A stretch of 64,000 bases of DNA from Magnetospirillum moscoviense (GCF_001650635.1 NZ_LWQU01000141.1:1-64000); one strand, 5' to 3'. Counted from the first letter of the stretch, positions 43,111 to 52,536 are shown. Program-made: numbers and translations. The notes: generated by a model from the sequence alone, not told the origin.

Positions 43111-44013
43111 TCAGGCCTTCCGGCCCTGATTGTCCAGCAAGATGCGCAGCATCGGCCCGTCGGTCTTGGTTCCCGACACCGGCGGCGGCAGCGCCACCGG
43201 GAACATCCGGTTGGTGTCGGCGCTGGCGGTATGGACCGGCGGCGGGGCGGTGAAGGCCTCGATCAACGGCTCGGCCGGTTCGGGCGCCGCCTCGGGCTGG
43301 CGCCCCGGCGGCTTCAGGGCGGCCAGATCGATCTGCGGGCGTTCGCGTTTGGCGACCGCGTTAACGTCGTTCATGGAGTGCTGGAAGCGCGACAACACCG
43401 TCTTGTAAAGCTGGGCCAGCGACTTCGACTGGCCGCTCTCGGCATGGGTGAACATCTCGGGGTTGGCGTCGGCGGCTTCGGGCAGGTGCTCGGCGGCCTC
43501 GGCCTTGGGGGTTTCCTGCATGCCCTTCAGCACCCGCAACGCCCCGCCGGCTCCCAGGAAATGGGCCAGGTACAGGTCCTGGGCCGACACTTCGCGGCCC
43601 AGTTTGCGTTCCAGGAAGGCTTCATTTTCCTTGGCGTATTCGCCGGCCATCAGCGACGACACCTTGGGGTCGCGGCGCAGGTCCAGAATCTCTTTCTTCA
43701 TCGCCTTGTCGGCGACGGTCCAGCGGCCGTCGGAGTTCTTGGTGATGGCGTCGGCATATTTGCCCAGCCCGTGCTCGGCGCCGTGGTTCTTGATCATGTC
43801 CAGCCAGGTGCCGGCGGTGAACTGGTAAAGCCCCATGGCCGACGAGCGGGCCGAGCGGGCATCCGGGTTCAGGCGGCTTTCCTGGTTGGCCTGGGCCAGC
43901 AGATATTCGAAGGGAACGCCGGTGACATCCGAAGCCTCGCGGATATGCCCGGCCATGCGGGTGTCGCGTGCTTCGGCAAGCTCGGTACGGGAAGCGACGG
44001 CTGGGGTTTGCAT
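43111..44013 (-). CDS. Lytic transglycosylase domain protein
   Basis: A 300-residue SLT-fold protein. The catalytic Glu lies in LLAQANQESRLNPDARS near residue 44, followed by SAMGLYQFTAGTWLDMI near 57 and LYLAHFLGAGGALRVL near 145. No signal peptide is clear, unusual for a peptidoglycan enzyme; it may be exported with flagella or cut space in the wall by another route. The C-terminal 100 residues are Pro-rich. TTG 44016 directly precedes the ATG. Confidence 0.85.
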   Translation of the reverse strand: MQTPAVASRTELAEARDTRMAGHIREASDVTGVPFEYLLAQANQESRLNPDARSARSSAMGLYQFTAGTWLDMIKNHGAEHGLGKYADAITKNSDGRWTVADKAMKKEILDLRRDPKVSSLMAGEYAKENEAFLERKLGREVSAQDLYLAHFLGAGGALRVLKGMQETPKAEAAEHLPEAADANPEMFTHAESGQSKSLAQLYKTVLSRFQHSMNDVNAVAKRERPQIDLAALKPPGRQPEAAPEPAEPLIEAFTAPPPVHTASADTNRMFPVALPPPVSGTKTDGPMLRILLDNQGRKA

Positions 44014-44098
44014 CAAACGCTCCGGCGGGTCTCAATGCATCATCGGGACTGATGATAGCATGGAAATGGTTACCGGATTTCCTAATGCCAAGGGCCGC

Positions 44099-44995
44099 CT
44101 ACTTGGCCGCCTGGCCCGGGGTTTCGACGAACAGGACGTTGACCTCGACCGCGTTGGGGTCGGGGCGTTCCAGGATGATGCGGAAGCCGGCGGTGGCCCC
44201 TGAATCCAGCGAGTTGACCGGCGGCGGGTTGGTCTTTTCCTGCACCGCTTTCTTGTCCTTGTCCAGCAGCACCAGCTTCAGGGTCGGCACCGGGCGGGTG
44301 CGGTCCGAGATGTTGGCGACGATGCCGCGCACGATCAGGACTTCGGTGTCGTTATGGACGAAGCGTTCCGGCGTTCCGGCATTGCGCAGTTCCAGCCCGA
44401 CGCCCAGCTTCTCGTGGCGCAGGCCGGCCTGGGAAAGAAGCTCGTGCGCCTGCGGGACGTAATCGACGACCATGTCCTGGAAGTAATAGCCGGCGCCGCC
44501 GACGCCGCTCAGCAGCAGCAGCAACAGCAGCAGCCACAGGCCGCCGGTGCCCTTCTTTTCGGTCTTGTTGGCGAACATCTCGGGGACATCGCGCGGCGCC
44601 GAGTCCGGGTCGAGGTCGAAATCCATCGGCTTTTCTGCCGGCCCGCTGGCCCGGTTGCCGAAATCGGGGATCGGCGGTTCGTCAAGGTCGACATCAAGGT
44701 CGGCCGTCGCCTTCGAGGCCGAGGTGACGCGGGCCGGGGTATCGAATTCCAGATCGGGGTCGGGTTCGCGCACCGGGTTGAACGAAAAATCCGGCGCGAC
44801 CACCGGCTTGGGCGGCGGCGGGAAAGCGTCGGCATCCAGGCCGAAGCTTGGGCGCGGCGCCGCGGCGGCGGCGGCCGGCGGGTCTTGGAACCACTTATGG
44901 CCGCACTTGGCACACTTCAGCGTTCGACCCTTCGGCTGCAGGGCCTTGTCGGGTACCGAGAAAGAAGTGGTGCAGGCCGGGCAAGAGATCTGCAT
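44099..44995 (-). CDS. Zinc-ribbon (MJ0042) and DUF3426 membrane protein
   Basis: A 298-residue protein. Residues 1-38 form a zinc ribbon, ISCPACTTSFSVP and LKCAKCGHKWF. A long acidic/Pro linker leads to one membrane helix, about 155-175, whose Leu run is encoded by a CTG repeat (44512-44536). DUF3426 follows (LELRNAGTPERFVHNDTEVLIVRG; LLDKDKKAVQEKTNPPP). Function unknown, commonly near ftsEX in alphaproteobacteria; it is divergent from ftsE here. Confidence 0.88.
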   Translation of the reverse strand: MQISCPACTTSFSVPDKALQPKGRTLKCAKCGHKWFQDPPAAAAAAPRPSFGLDADAFPPPPKPVVAPDFSFNPVREPDPDLEFDTPARVTSASKATADLDVDLDEPPIPDFGNRASGPAEKPMDFDLDPDSAPRDVPEMFANKTEKKGTGGLWLLLLLLLLSGVGGAGYYFQDMVVDYVPQAHELLSQAGLRHEKLGVGLELRNAGTPERFVHNDTEVLIVRGIVANISDRTRPVPTLKLVLLDKDKKAVQEKTNPPPVNSLDSGATAGFRIILERPDPNAVEVNVLFVETPGQAAK

Positions 44996-45114
44996 GTCGT
45001 CAACGTTCCCCCAGGACGTTCTCCCTTATAGGCGCAAGGCCAAATCGACACAAGCGCCCTGGACGAAGCCGCGCGCGCCATGGCATCCTCCGGCTTCGTC
45101 GGGAGAGGCAGACT

Positions 45115-45813
45115 GTGCGGCACCGTCCACGGGGGCAACATATCATCCGGTTCGAAGGCGTCGGACTGCGCTACGGCCTGGGGCCGGAAGTGCTGCAGGA
45201 CGTCGATTTCGCCTTGCCGGCCGGATCGTTCCACTTTTTGACCGGCGCGTCGGGCGCCGGCAAGTCGTCGCTGCTGCGCCTGATGTATCTGGGGCTGCGT
45301 CCCAGCCGTGGCCGCGTCACCTTGTTTGACAAGGACATCGCCCTGACCCGGCGTTATGAATTGCCGGCGCTCAGGCGCCGGATCGGCGTGGTGTTCCAGG
45401 ATTTCCGCCTGCTCGACCATCTCTCGACGCTGGACAATGTGGCGCTTCCGTTGCGGGTGCGCGGCGTCAAGGAATCCGAGGTGCAAAAGCACGTCCCCGA
45501 ATTGCTGTCCTGGGTCGGGCTGGCCGATCAGATGCATTCGAAGCCGCCGACCCTGTCGGGCGGCCAGAAGCAGCGCGTCGCCATCGCCCGGGCGGTGATC
45601 GGCCGCCCCGACCTGCTGCTGGCCGACGAGCCGACCGGCAATGTCGACGACCACATCGCCATGCGCCTGTTGCACCTGTTCGAGGAACTGAACAAGCTGG
45701 GGACGACGGTGGTGATCGCCACCCACAACCAGTTTCTGGTCGACCGCTTCTCGCAGCATTCGCGCCTGCATATCGAACGCGGCACCGTGGTCGAACCCGA
45801 GGACGAAGCATGA
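45115..45813 (+). CDS. ftsE: Cell division ATP-binding protein FtsE
   Basis: A 232-residue ABC ATPase. Walker A is LTGASGAGKSSLLRL near 42, Q-loop VVFQDFRLLDHL near 90, signature LSGGQKQRVAIARA near 148 and Walker B LLLADEPTGNVD near 167. With FtsX it activates peptidoglycan hydrolysis at the septum. No ATG fits; GTG 45115 has GGGAGAGG upstream. Overlaps ftsX (ATGA). Confidence 0.95.
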   Translation: MRHRPRGQHIIRFEGVGLRYGLGPEVLQDVDFALPAGSFHFLTGASGAGKSSLLRLMYLGLRPSRGRVTLFDKDIALTRRYELPALRRRIGVVFQDFRLLDHLSTLDNVALPLRVRGVKESEVQKHVPELLSWVGLADQMHSKPPTLSGGQKQRVAIARAVIGRPDLLLADEPTGNVDDHIAMRLLHLFEELNKLGTTVVIATHNQFLVDRFSQHSRLHIERGTVVEPEDEA

Positions 45814-46706
45814 GCCTGCTGTCGCGCCGCTCGGACCTGCCGCTCAAGGGCGACCCCAACAGCCGCTTCCTGCCCTGGCTGGTGGCGCTGATGGTCTATC
45901 TGTCGTCGATCGCCGTGGCCTGCGTGCTGGTGCTGGCCGGCCTGGTCGAACGCTGGGACCACGACGTGTCGGGCACCCTGACCGTGCAGGTCCAGCCGGT
46001 CCCCGGCGAAGCCGGCGAATTGCTGACCGACGACCGGGTGCGCCAGGCCGCCGACCTGATGCGGCGCACCCCGGGCGTGACCGCCGTCCGGCCGCTCGAC
46101 AAGCGCCAGACCCTGGCGCTGTTGGAGCCGTGGCTGGGCTCGGCCGAGTTGGTCAAGGACCTGCCGCTGCCGCGCCTGATCGACGTGTCGATCGATACGG
46201 CGGTGCGTCTGGACCTGGGCGGGCTGGCCGACCGGCTGGGCAAGTCGGTGCCGGGAGCGACCATCGACGATCATCGGGTGTGGCTGTCGCGGCTGATCAA
46301 CCTGTCGCGGACCACCGAATGGGTGGCCATCGCCATCCTGGTGCTGATCGGCTTCGTCACCTCGGCCACCGTGGTCTATGCCACCAAGACCGGCATGAGC
46401 GTGCATCGCAGCGTGATCGAGGTGCTGCACCTGATCGGCGCCCACGACGATTATATCGCCCGTCAGTTCGCCGACCGCGCCTTCTCGCTGGGCTTTTCGG
46501 GCGGCATGATCGGCCTGGCCATGGCGGTGCCGACCCTGACCGCCATCGGCTGGGCCGCCAAACGGGTCGAGGGCGGATTCCTGCCGTCGCTGTCTGTGCC
46601 CTTGTCCGGCTGGGTGGTGGTCGGCCTGTTGCCGGTGCTGGCGGCGATCCTGGCCATGTATACGGCGCGCCTGACCGTTCACGGCGTGCTGTCCCGGATG
46701 CCATGA
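45810..46706 (+). CDS. ftsX: Cell division protein FtsX
   Basis: A 298-residue permease-like protein with four membrane helices (about 24-45, 172-192, 222-245, 262-285). The periplasmic domain lies between the first two. ERWDHDVSGTLTVQVQP near 48 and TKTGMSVHRSVIEVLHLIGAHDDYIARQFADRAF near 190 are typical. Partner of FtsE, overlapping it and the next gene. Confidence 0.94.
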   Translation: MSLLSRRSDLPLKGDPNSRFLPWLVALMVYLSSIAVACVLVLAGLVERWDHDVSGTLTVQVQPVPGEAGELLTDDRVRQAADLMRRTPGVTAVRPLDKRQTLALLEPWLGSAELVKDLPLPRLIDVSIDTAVRLDLGGLADRLGKSVPGATIDDHRVWLSRLINLSRTTEWVAIAILVLIGFVTSATVVYATKTGMSVHRSVIEVLHLIGAHDDYIARQFADRAFSLGFSGGMIGLAMAVPTLTAIGWAAKRVEGGFLPSLSVPLSGWVVVGLLPVLAAILAMYTARLTVHGVLSRMP

Positions 46707-47293
46707 TCCGGGTCGTCGCCCTGCTGCTGACCCTTGCGTGCGCCTGGGCGGCCGGCTTCCTGTGGTTCGTCGCCGTGGCGGTGCCCGAGAGCGTCGAGGA
46801 CGAAACCACCCGGACCGACGCCATCGTGGTGCTGACCGGCGGGCGCGAGCGGGTCAATACCGGCCTGGCGCTGCTGCAATCCGACATGGCCGGCCAATTG
46901 TTCGTCTCGGGCGTACCGCGCGGCGTCGATCTGGCCGACATTCTGCGCCATGCCGGCCCGGGGCAGCATGCCCGGTCCGATCAGGTGGTGCTGGGCCACG
47001 CCGCCGAGGACACCGTCGGCAACGCCATCGAGACCGCCGGCTGGGCCGCCGGTCGGCAGGTTTCGTCGGTGCGGCTGGTGACCGGCGCCTACCATATGCC
47101 GCGCGCCCTGTTGGAATTCCGCCGCGCCCTGCCCGACGCGATGATCGTGCCGCATCCGGTCTTCCCCGACAGCGTCAAGAGCCGCGAATGGTGGCGCTGG
47201 CCGGGGACGGCTTTGCTGTTGGCCACCGAATATGCCAAATATGGCGCCGCCATCGTCCGCCACTGGTTCCTGCCAAGGAAGGCCCTGCCGTGA
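46703..47293 (+). CDS. YdcF/DUF218 family membrane protein
   Basis: A 196-residue protein with one N-terminal membrane anchor (about 5-25). TDAIVVLTGGRERVNTGLALL near 40, LFVSGVPRGVD near 68 and VRLVTGAYHMPRALLEF near 122 are DUF218 marks; ElyC/SanA proteins of this family affect envelope integrity. ATG overlaps the ftsX stop and its own stop overlaps plsC, supporting an envelope operon. Confidence 0.9.
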   Translation: MIRVVALLLTLACAWAAGFLWFVAVAVPESVEDETTRTDAIVVLTGGRERVNTGLALLQSDMAGQLFVSGVPRGVDLADILRHAGPGQHARSDQVVLGHAAEDTVGNAIETAGWAAGRQVSSVRLVTGAYHMPRALLEFRRALPDAMIVPHPVFPDSVKSREWWRWPGTALLLATEYAKYGAAIVRHWFLPRKALP

Positions 47294-48009
47294 CCGCGTT
47301 CCGTTCCGCCCTGTTCTTCGTGCTGCTTCAGACCTGGACCCTGATCCTGGGGACCTTGTACCTGCCCCTGCTGCTGGCCGGCGAGCGGGCGGTCTCGGCG
47401 GCGGCCTCGTTCTGGATCCGCGGCGTGTTCATCTTGCTGAAGGTGACCTGCGGCCTGAGCTGGGAAGTGCGCGGCACGGTCCCCCAGGGGGCGGCGCTGG
47501 TCGCCTCGAAGCATCAATCGACGCTCGAGACCTTCGCCTTCTTCCTGATGCTCGGCAGCCCGGCGGTGATCTTGAAGAAGGAATTGCTGAAGATTCCGAT
47601 CTTCGGCTGGTATCTGGGCAAGACCGGGGCGATCGCCATCGACCGCGCAGCCGGCACCAAGGCGCTGAAGGAAATGGTCAAGGGCGCCGAGGCCGCCGCC
47701 GCCGCCGGCCGTCCGGTGTTGATCTTCCCCGAGGGGCACCGCATGGATGTCGGCGCCGCCCCCGATTATCATACCGGCATCGCCATGCTGTATGGCGCCC
47801 TGGGCCAGGCTTGCGTGCCGGTGGCGCTGAACACCGGCTGCTTCTGGGGACGCGGTTCGTTTGCCAAGAAGCCGGGCCGCGCGATCATCGAGTTCCTAGA
47901 GCCGATCCCGGCGGGCATGGACCGTAAGGCCTTCATGGTCGAACTGCAGGCCCGCATCGAAGGGGCCACCGGCCGTTTGGTGGCCGAAGCGGTCGGCATC
48001 TCCGCATAG
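47290..48009 (+). CDS. plsC: 1-acyl-sn-glycerol-3-phosphate acyltransferase
   Basis: A 239-residue membrane acyltransferase for phosphatidic acid synthesis. A membrane helix covers about 8-30. ALVASKHQSTLETFAF near 74 is the H-x4-D/E catalytic block, with Glu for Asp. GAIAIDRAAGTKAL near 118 and VLIFPEGHRMD near 145 (FPEG) are the substrate motifs. GTG start overlaps the upstream stop. Last gene of the ftsE operon. Confidence 0.92.
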   Translation: MTAFRSALFFVLLQTWTLILGTLYLPLLLAGERAVSAAASFWIRGVFILLKVTCGLSWEVRGTVPQGAALVASKHQSTLETFAFFLMLGSPAVILKKELLKIPIFGWYLGKTGAIAIDRAAGTKALKEMVKGAEAAAAAGRPVLIFPEGHRMDVGAAPDYHTGIAMLYGALGQACVPVALNTGCFWGRGSFAKKPGRAIIEFLEPIPAGMDRKAFMVELQARIEGATGRLVAEAVGISA

Positions 48010-48126
48010 ACCCTGTTGTGGTGCTTCCGACGTTCTCATCGGAATGCGGACATCGCAATCACCTCACAATTCCAAAAGTTGGTGTCCTCTTCCTGGCCGC
48101 GATCCAGCGGGCCGGCGATTGCCGCC

Positions 48127-48193
48127 TGTGGATAAGTGTGTGGAAGATGGCTCGGGTCTCCCCCCGAGGTCGCCTGTGGATAAGCGTGGATAA
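48127..48193 (+). promoter_or_regulatory. Cluster of DnaA boxes upstream of nrdJ
   Basis: TGTGGATAA (the reverse of TTATCCACA) is at 48127-48135 and 48175-48183, and CGTGGATAA, one mismatch, at 48185-48193. Both perfect boxes sit in a repeated CCTGTGGATAAG context. The gap 48010-48378 holds no gene. DnaA control of ribonucleotide reductase is known in E. coli (nrdAB). Confidence 0.75.
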
Positions 48194-48378
48194 GCCGGTT
48201 CCGGCCTGCCGAATCAAGCGCTTGTCCTGTGGAAACAAAAAAAGAACACGGTTCTTGACGACGCCATTCCGCCAAGCCTAGACTGGCGTCGAAACGGGGG
48301 TCGAACCCGGTTTCCAATCAGAGCGACAGGACTTCGGAGGCGTCGCCGCCGAAGCGTGGCGGCGTGGAGGACGGGGCG

Positions 48379-50700
48379 ATGACGCAGGTGGCTTCCATTT
48401 CCCAGCAGATCTGGGACATGAAGTACCGACTGAAGGGCGCTGACCAGCGTCCTGTGGACAAAACCATCGAGGAAAGCTGGCGCCGCGTCGCCCGCGCCCT
48501 GGCCGAGCCCGAGGCCGATCCCGCCTTGTGGGAAGAGCGCTTCTACGATTCCATGAGCGACTTCCAGTTCCTGCCGGCCGGCCGCATCCTGTCGGGCGCC
48601 GGCTCGGACCGCCGCGTCACCTTGTTCAATTGCTTCGTCATGGGCGACATCCCCGACGACATGAGCGGCATCTTCGAGCATCTGAAGGAAGCCGCGCTGA
48701 CCATGCAGCAGGGCGGCGGCATCGGCTATGATTTCTCGCCGCTTCGGCCCAAGGGCGCGCCGGTCAAGGGGGTCGGCGCCGACGCCTCGGGGCCGTTGTC
48801 GTTCATGGATGTGTGGGACGCCATGTGCCGCACCATTATGAGCGCCGGGTCGCGCCGCGGCGCCATGATGGCGACCATGCGCTGCGACCACCCGGACATC
48901 GAAGCCTTCATCGACGCCAAGCAGGAACCCGGCCGGCTGCGCATGTTCAACCTGTCGGTGCTGGTCACCGACGCCTTCATGGACGCGGTCAAGACCGACC
49001 AATCGTGGGAGCTGACCTTCAACGGCACGGTCTATCGCTCGATGCCGGCGCGTGCGCTGTGGGACAAGATCATGCGGGCGACCTATGCCTATGCCGAGCC
49101 GGGCGTGATCTTCATCGACCGCATCAACCGCATGAACAACCTTCATTATTGCGAGACCATCCACGCCACCAACCCGTGCGGCGAACAGCCTTTGCCGGCC
49201 TATGGCGTCTGCCTGCTGGGGTCGGTCAACCTGGCCCGGCTGGTGGACAAGCCGTTCGAGGACGGCGCCCGGCTGAACATGGCGCGGCTGAAGGACATCG
49301 TCCGCGTCGCCGTGCGCATGATGGACAATGTCATCGAAGTCTCGGGCTTCCCGCTGGAAGCCCACCGGACCGAGGCGCGGTCCAAGCGCCGCATCGGCCT
49401 AGGCATCACCGGGCTGGCCGATGCGCTGATCATGTGCGGGGCCCGTTATGGCGGCCGCGAGGCGATCCGCCTGACCGAGCAATGGATGGCCGCCATCCGC
49501 CGCGAGGCCTATCTCGCCTCGGCCGACCTGGCCGCCGAGAAAGGCGCCTTCCCGCTGTACGACCGCGATGCCTATCTGGCCGGCGAGACGGTCAAGGAAC
49601 TGGACGACGACGTGCGGGCCGCCATCGCCGAAAAGGGCATCCGCAACGCGCTTTTGACCTCGATCGCGCCGACCGGCACCATTTCGCTGTTCGCCGACAA
49701 TGTGTCGTCGGGGCTCGAGCCGGTGTTCTCGTTCACCTATACACGCTCGGTGCTGCAGCCCGACGGCTCGCGCCGCGAGGAAGAGGTCAGCGACTACGCC
49801 TATCGCCTGTTCCGCCGCATGAAGGGCGACGGCGCGCCGTTGCCCTCGGCCTTCGTCGATGCCCAGCGCCTGACGCCGTCCGAGCATGTGGTGATGCAGG
49901 CGGCGGTGCAGAAATACATCGACAGCTCGATCTCGAAGACCATCAACGTGCCGGAAAGCATCGGCTTCGAGGCGTTCCGCGACGTCTATGAACAGGCCTA
50001 TGAACTGGGCTGCAAGGGCTGCACCACCTATCGCCCCAACGACATCACCGGCGCGGTGCTCGAGGTCAAGACCGACAGCCGGACCCAGGCCCCGGTCGAC
50101 GAGCCGCAATTGCCGCTGGAAAAGCCCACCCCACGGCCCGAGGACCATCTGGAGGCCGGCGCGGTGATCCATCTGACCCGCCCGCTGGATCGGCCCGAGG
50201 ATCTGCCCGGCAAGACCTACAAGGTCCGCTGGCCGGAAAGCGAGCACGCCATGTACATCACCATCAACGATGTCATCCAAGACAGCCGGCGCCGCCCGTT
50301 CGAGGTGTTCATCAACTCGAAGAACATGGAGCATTACGCCTGGACGGTGGCGCTGACCCGGATGATCTCGGCGGTGTTCCGCCGGGGCGGCGACGTCGCC
50401 TTCGTGGTCGAGGAACTGAAGGCGGTGTTCGACCCGCGCGGCGGCCAATGGGTCGGCGGTCGCTATGTGCCGTCGCTGCTGGCGGCGATCGGCGAGGTGA
50501 TCGAGCGCCACATGATCGATATCGGCTTCATCGCCGATCCCAAGGCCGCCCGCGAGCCGCCCGAGGCCCGCGACGACCGCAAGGTGGTCAATCTGGACAG
50601 CAGCCGCCTGCGCCACTGCCCGAAATGCAATCAACCGGCCCTGATCCGGTCGGAAGGCTGCGACACCTGCACCTCGTGCGGCTATTCCAAGTGCGGGTAA
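48379..50700 (+). CDS. nrdJ: Adenosylcobalamin-dependent ribonucleoside-diphosphate reductase
   Basis: A 773-residue class II reductase making dNTP precursors with a B12 radical. FLPAGRILSGAGSDRRVTLFNCFVM near 57 has the first redox Cys. NPCGEQPLPAYGVCLLGSVNLARLV near 265 has the radical Cys. The C-terminus is a Cys-rich ribbon (CPKCNQPALIRSEGC; CTSCGYSKCG). GGAGG is 8 bases before ATG 48379; GTG 48364 is the alternative. Cofactor supply fits cobT/cobS/cobC in this window. Works without O2, unlike class I. Confidence 0.95.
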   Translation: MTQVASISQQIWDMKYRLKGADQRPVDKTIEESWRRVARALAEPEADPALWEERFYDSMSDFQFLPAGRILSGAGSDRRVTLFNCFVMGDIPDDMSGIFEHLKEAALTMQQGGGIGYDFSPLRPKGAPVKGVGADASGPLSFMDVWDAMCRTIMSAGSRRGAMMATMRCDHPDIEAFIDAKQEPGRLRMFNLSVLVTDAFMDAVKTDQSWELTFNGTVYRSMPARALWDKIMRATYAYAEPGVIFIDRINRMNNLHYCETIHATNPCGEQPLPAYGVCLLGSVNLARLVDKPFEDGARLNMARLKDIVRVAVRMMDNVIEVSGFPLEAHRTEARSKRRIGLGITGLADALIMCGARYGGREAIRLTEQWMAAIRREAYLASADLAAEKGAFPLYDRDAYLAGETVKELDDDVRAAIAEKGIRNALLTSIAPTGTISLFADNVSSGLEPVFSFTYTRSVLQPDGSRREEEVSDYAYRLFRRMKGDGAPLPSAFVDAQRLTPSEHVVMQAAVQKYIDSSISKTINVPESIGFEAFRDVYEQAYELGCKGCTTYRPNDITGAVLEVKTDSRTQAPVDEPQLPLEKPTPRPEDHLEAGAVIHLTRPLDRPEDLPGKTYKVRWPESEHAMYITINDVIQDSRRRPFEVFINSKNMEHYAWTVALTRMISAVFRRGGDVAFVVEELKAVFDPRGGQWVGGRYVPSLLAAIGEVIERHMIDIGFIADPKAAREPPEARDDRKVVNLDSSRLRHCPKCNQPALIRSEGCDTCTSCGYSKCG

Positions 50701-50704
50701 AAGG

Positions 50705-50983
50705 GTGGCGGACGGACTGCGTCTCGACAAGTGGCTGTGGTTCGCCCGCTTCTTCAAGACCCGCGGCCTGGCCCAGAAGGCGATCGAGGACGGGTTGGTG
50801 ACCGTGGGCGGCCGAGCCGTCGGCAAGGTCGCCCAAGCGGTCAGGGTCGGCGATGTGGTGTGTTTCCCGGCCGGACGCCGTTTCCGCCAGGTGCAAGTCG
50901 TCGCCCTGGGGGGGCGTCGCGGGCCGGCCGCCGAGGCGCAAGGCCTTTATGCCGACGAGGTTTTTGTCGAGCTTCCCCTTTAA
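50705..50983 (+). CDS. hslR: S4-domain RNA-binding protein (Hsp15-like)
   Basis: A 92-residue protein of the ribosome-associated heat-shock family. LRLDKWLWFARFFKTRGLAQKAIEDGLVTVGGRAVGK is an S4 domain covering residues 5-42. The tail is basic. In E. coli Hsp15 rescues 50S subunits carrying nascent chains. GTG start 5 bases after the nrdJ stop. Confidence 0.88.
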   Translation: MADGLRLDKWLWFARFFKTRGLAQKAIEDGLVTVGGRAVGKVAQAVRVGDVVCFPAGRRFRQVQVVALGGRRGPAAEAQGLYADEVFVELPL

Positions 50984-51042
50984 TCCTCGGCAAATTCACT
51001 TACACTGCGGCCCACTGCTTTCACCCCGGGGACATCACCGAC

Positions 51043-51783
51043 ATGGAATGGCTTGCCGATCCGCAAATCTGGATCAGTCTGGCGACGCTTGCCGCGCTGG
51101 AAATCGTATTGGGCATCGACAATCTGGTCTTTCTGACCATTCTGTCCGACCGCCTGCCCGAAGCGCAGCGCCCTACCGCCCGCCGCGCCGGCCTGGCCTT
51201 CGCCCTGTTGACCAGGCTGGCCCTGCTGGGCTCGCTGTCGTGGATCATCGGCCTGACCGAGCCGGTCTTCTCGATCTGGGAGCGGGCGGTGTCGTGGCGC
51301 GACATCATCCTGATCGGCGGCGGATTGTTCCTGCTGGCCAAGGCCACCCACGAAATCCACGGCTCGCTGGAAGGCGAGGACGAGGGCGAGGCCGGAGCCG
51401 GCAAGGTGGTCGCCGCCGGCTTCGTCACCACCATCATCCAGATCGGCATCCTGGACATCGTGTTCTCGCTGGATTCGGTCATCACCGCCGTCGGCATGGT
51501 CGATGAACTGGAGGTGATGGTCGCCGCGGTCGTCATCGCCATGGTGGTGATGCTGTTCGCCGCCGGCCCGCTGGCCGGCTTCGTGTCGAAGCACCCCACC
51601 GTCAAGATGCTGGCCTTGTCCTTCCTGCTGCTGGTCGGCACGGCGCTGATCGCCGACGGCCTGGGCTACCATATTCCCAAGGGTTACTTGTACTTCTCGA
51701 TGGGCTTCTCGGTTCTGGTCGAGGCGCTCAACCTGATCGCCAGGCGCCGCCGCCAGGCGGTCAAGCTGCGAAACTCGCTGTAA
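51043..51783 (+). CDS. TerC family membrane protein
   Basis: A 246-residue protein with about seven helices. EIVLGIDNLVFLTILSDRLPE near 20 and GILDIVFSLDSVITAVGMV near 138 carry the paired Asp typical of TerC, thought to move metal ions such as Mn2+. An acidic loop (EGEDEGEAGAG) is near 115. Ends at a strong terminator. Confidence 0.93.
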   Translation: MEWLADPQIWISLATLAALEIVLGIDNLVFLTILSDRLPEAQRPTARRAGLAFALLTRLALLGSLSWIIGLTEPVFSIWERAVSWRDIILIGGGLFLLAKATHEIHGSLEGEDEGEAGAGKVVAAGFVTTIIQIGILDIVFSLDSVITAVGMVDELEVMVAAVVIAMVVMLFAAGPLAGFVSKHPTVKMLALSFLLLVGTALIADGLGYHIPKGYLYFSMGFSVLVEALNLIARRRRQAVKLRNSL

Positions 51784-51789
51784 AGACCT

Positions 51790-51823
51790 CAGCCCGGCCG
51801 GGGTTGAGCCTCGGGCCGGGCTG
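51790..51823 (+). terminator. Hairpin after terC
   Basis: CAGCCCGGCC (51790-51799) pairs with GGCCGGGCTG (51814-51823). No T run, so partial strength only. Confidence 0.55.
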
Positions 51824-51861
51824 TGCTATGTGCCAGCTATCAGGTTCAAGGGAGTGGTGTT

Positions 51862-52194
51862 ATGGCCTATGTGGTGACCGAGAACTGCATCAAGTGCAAG
51901 TTCCAGGATTGCGTCGAAGTGTGCCCGGTGGATTGCTTCTATGAGGGCGAGAACTTCCTGGTGATCAACCCGGACGAATGCATCGATTGCGGCGTCTGCG
52001 AGCCGGAATGCCCGGCCGAGGCGATCTTCCCGGACAGCGACCCCAAGACCGCCGACTGGACCGAGACCAATCGCAAGTTCGCGAGCATCTGGCCCAACAT
52101 CACCAAGAAGGGCGACGCCCCCGCCGACGCCCAGGATTGGAATGGCAAGCCCGGCAAGGCCTCGATGCTGTCGGACAAGCCCGGCCAGTCCTGA
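51862..52194 (+). CDS. fdxA: Ferredoxin with 3Fe-4S and 4Fe-4S clusters
   Basis: A 110-residue electron carrier. [18 protein letters not shown] near 9-24 and [16 protein letters not shown] near 40-55 give the Cys ligands for two clusters. The C-terminal tail ([16 protein letters not shown]) is the FdxA extension of alphaproteobacteria. GGGAG lies upstream of ATG 51862; a promoter probably lies between the terC hairpin and this start. Confidence 0.95.
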   Translation: MAYVVTENCIKCKFQDCVEVCPVDCFYEGENFLVINPDECIDCGVCEPECPAEAIFPDSDPKTADWTETNRKFASIWPNITKKGDAPADAQDWNGKPGKASMLSDKPGQS

Positions 52195-52244
52195 TCGGTT
52201 CGCCGTCACGCCTGCCAATCTTGGTTGGCAGCAATGCAGAAATG

Positions 52245-52276
52245 GCCCGGCTCACCGCAAGGTGGCCGGGCTTTTT
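52245..52276 (+). terminator. Intrinsic terminator after fdxA
   Basis: GCCCGG..CACC (52245-52256) pairs with GGTG..CCGGGC (52261-52271) and is followed by TTTTT. Confidence 0.8.
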
Positions 52277-52303
52277 CACTGTCATTCGATCGTCCCATCG
52301 TGC

Positions 52304-52371
52304 TATAAGAGCCAGTCCGCCGCATCAGGCTCGGTGGAACGCGAAGCTCGGCGAACACGGGCTTTTTTTTT
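52304..52371 (+). ncRNA. Possible short transcript before carD
   Basis: TATAAG (52304-52309) may be a -10, and a run of nine T ends at 52371 after GC-rich sequence. A short RNA or a carD leader would fit, but no hairpin is strong. The gap 52277-52536 contains no gene I can support. Confidence 0.2.
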
Positions 52372-52536
52372 GATGGTGCGAGCCTACGGGCGGCCTGCCG
52401 CCCCTTAAACGGTAACAACTGAAGTCTAAACCTTCCGCCCGCCCTTTGGCCGAGGCCGGAGTCCCTGCCGTCATCGGCAAGGATTCGGGCAAGGGGGCCT
52501 GCGTTTCGCGGGTGGACATTCCGAGGAATTGAACAG

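Noticed and set aside
44512-44536. CAG/CTG triplet run as a possible variable repeat
   Set aside because: It encodes the Leu run of a membrane helix, is interrupted, and needs no other explanation.
48010-48378. Cobalamin riboswitch or NrdR boxes before nrdJ
   Set aside because: I could not find a B12 box or paired NrdR-type motif; the DnaA boxes are the only clear signal.
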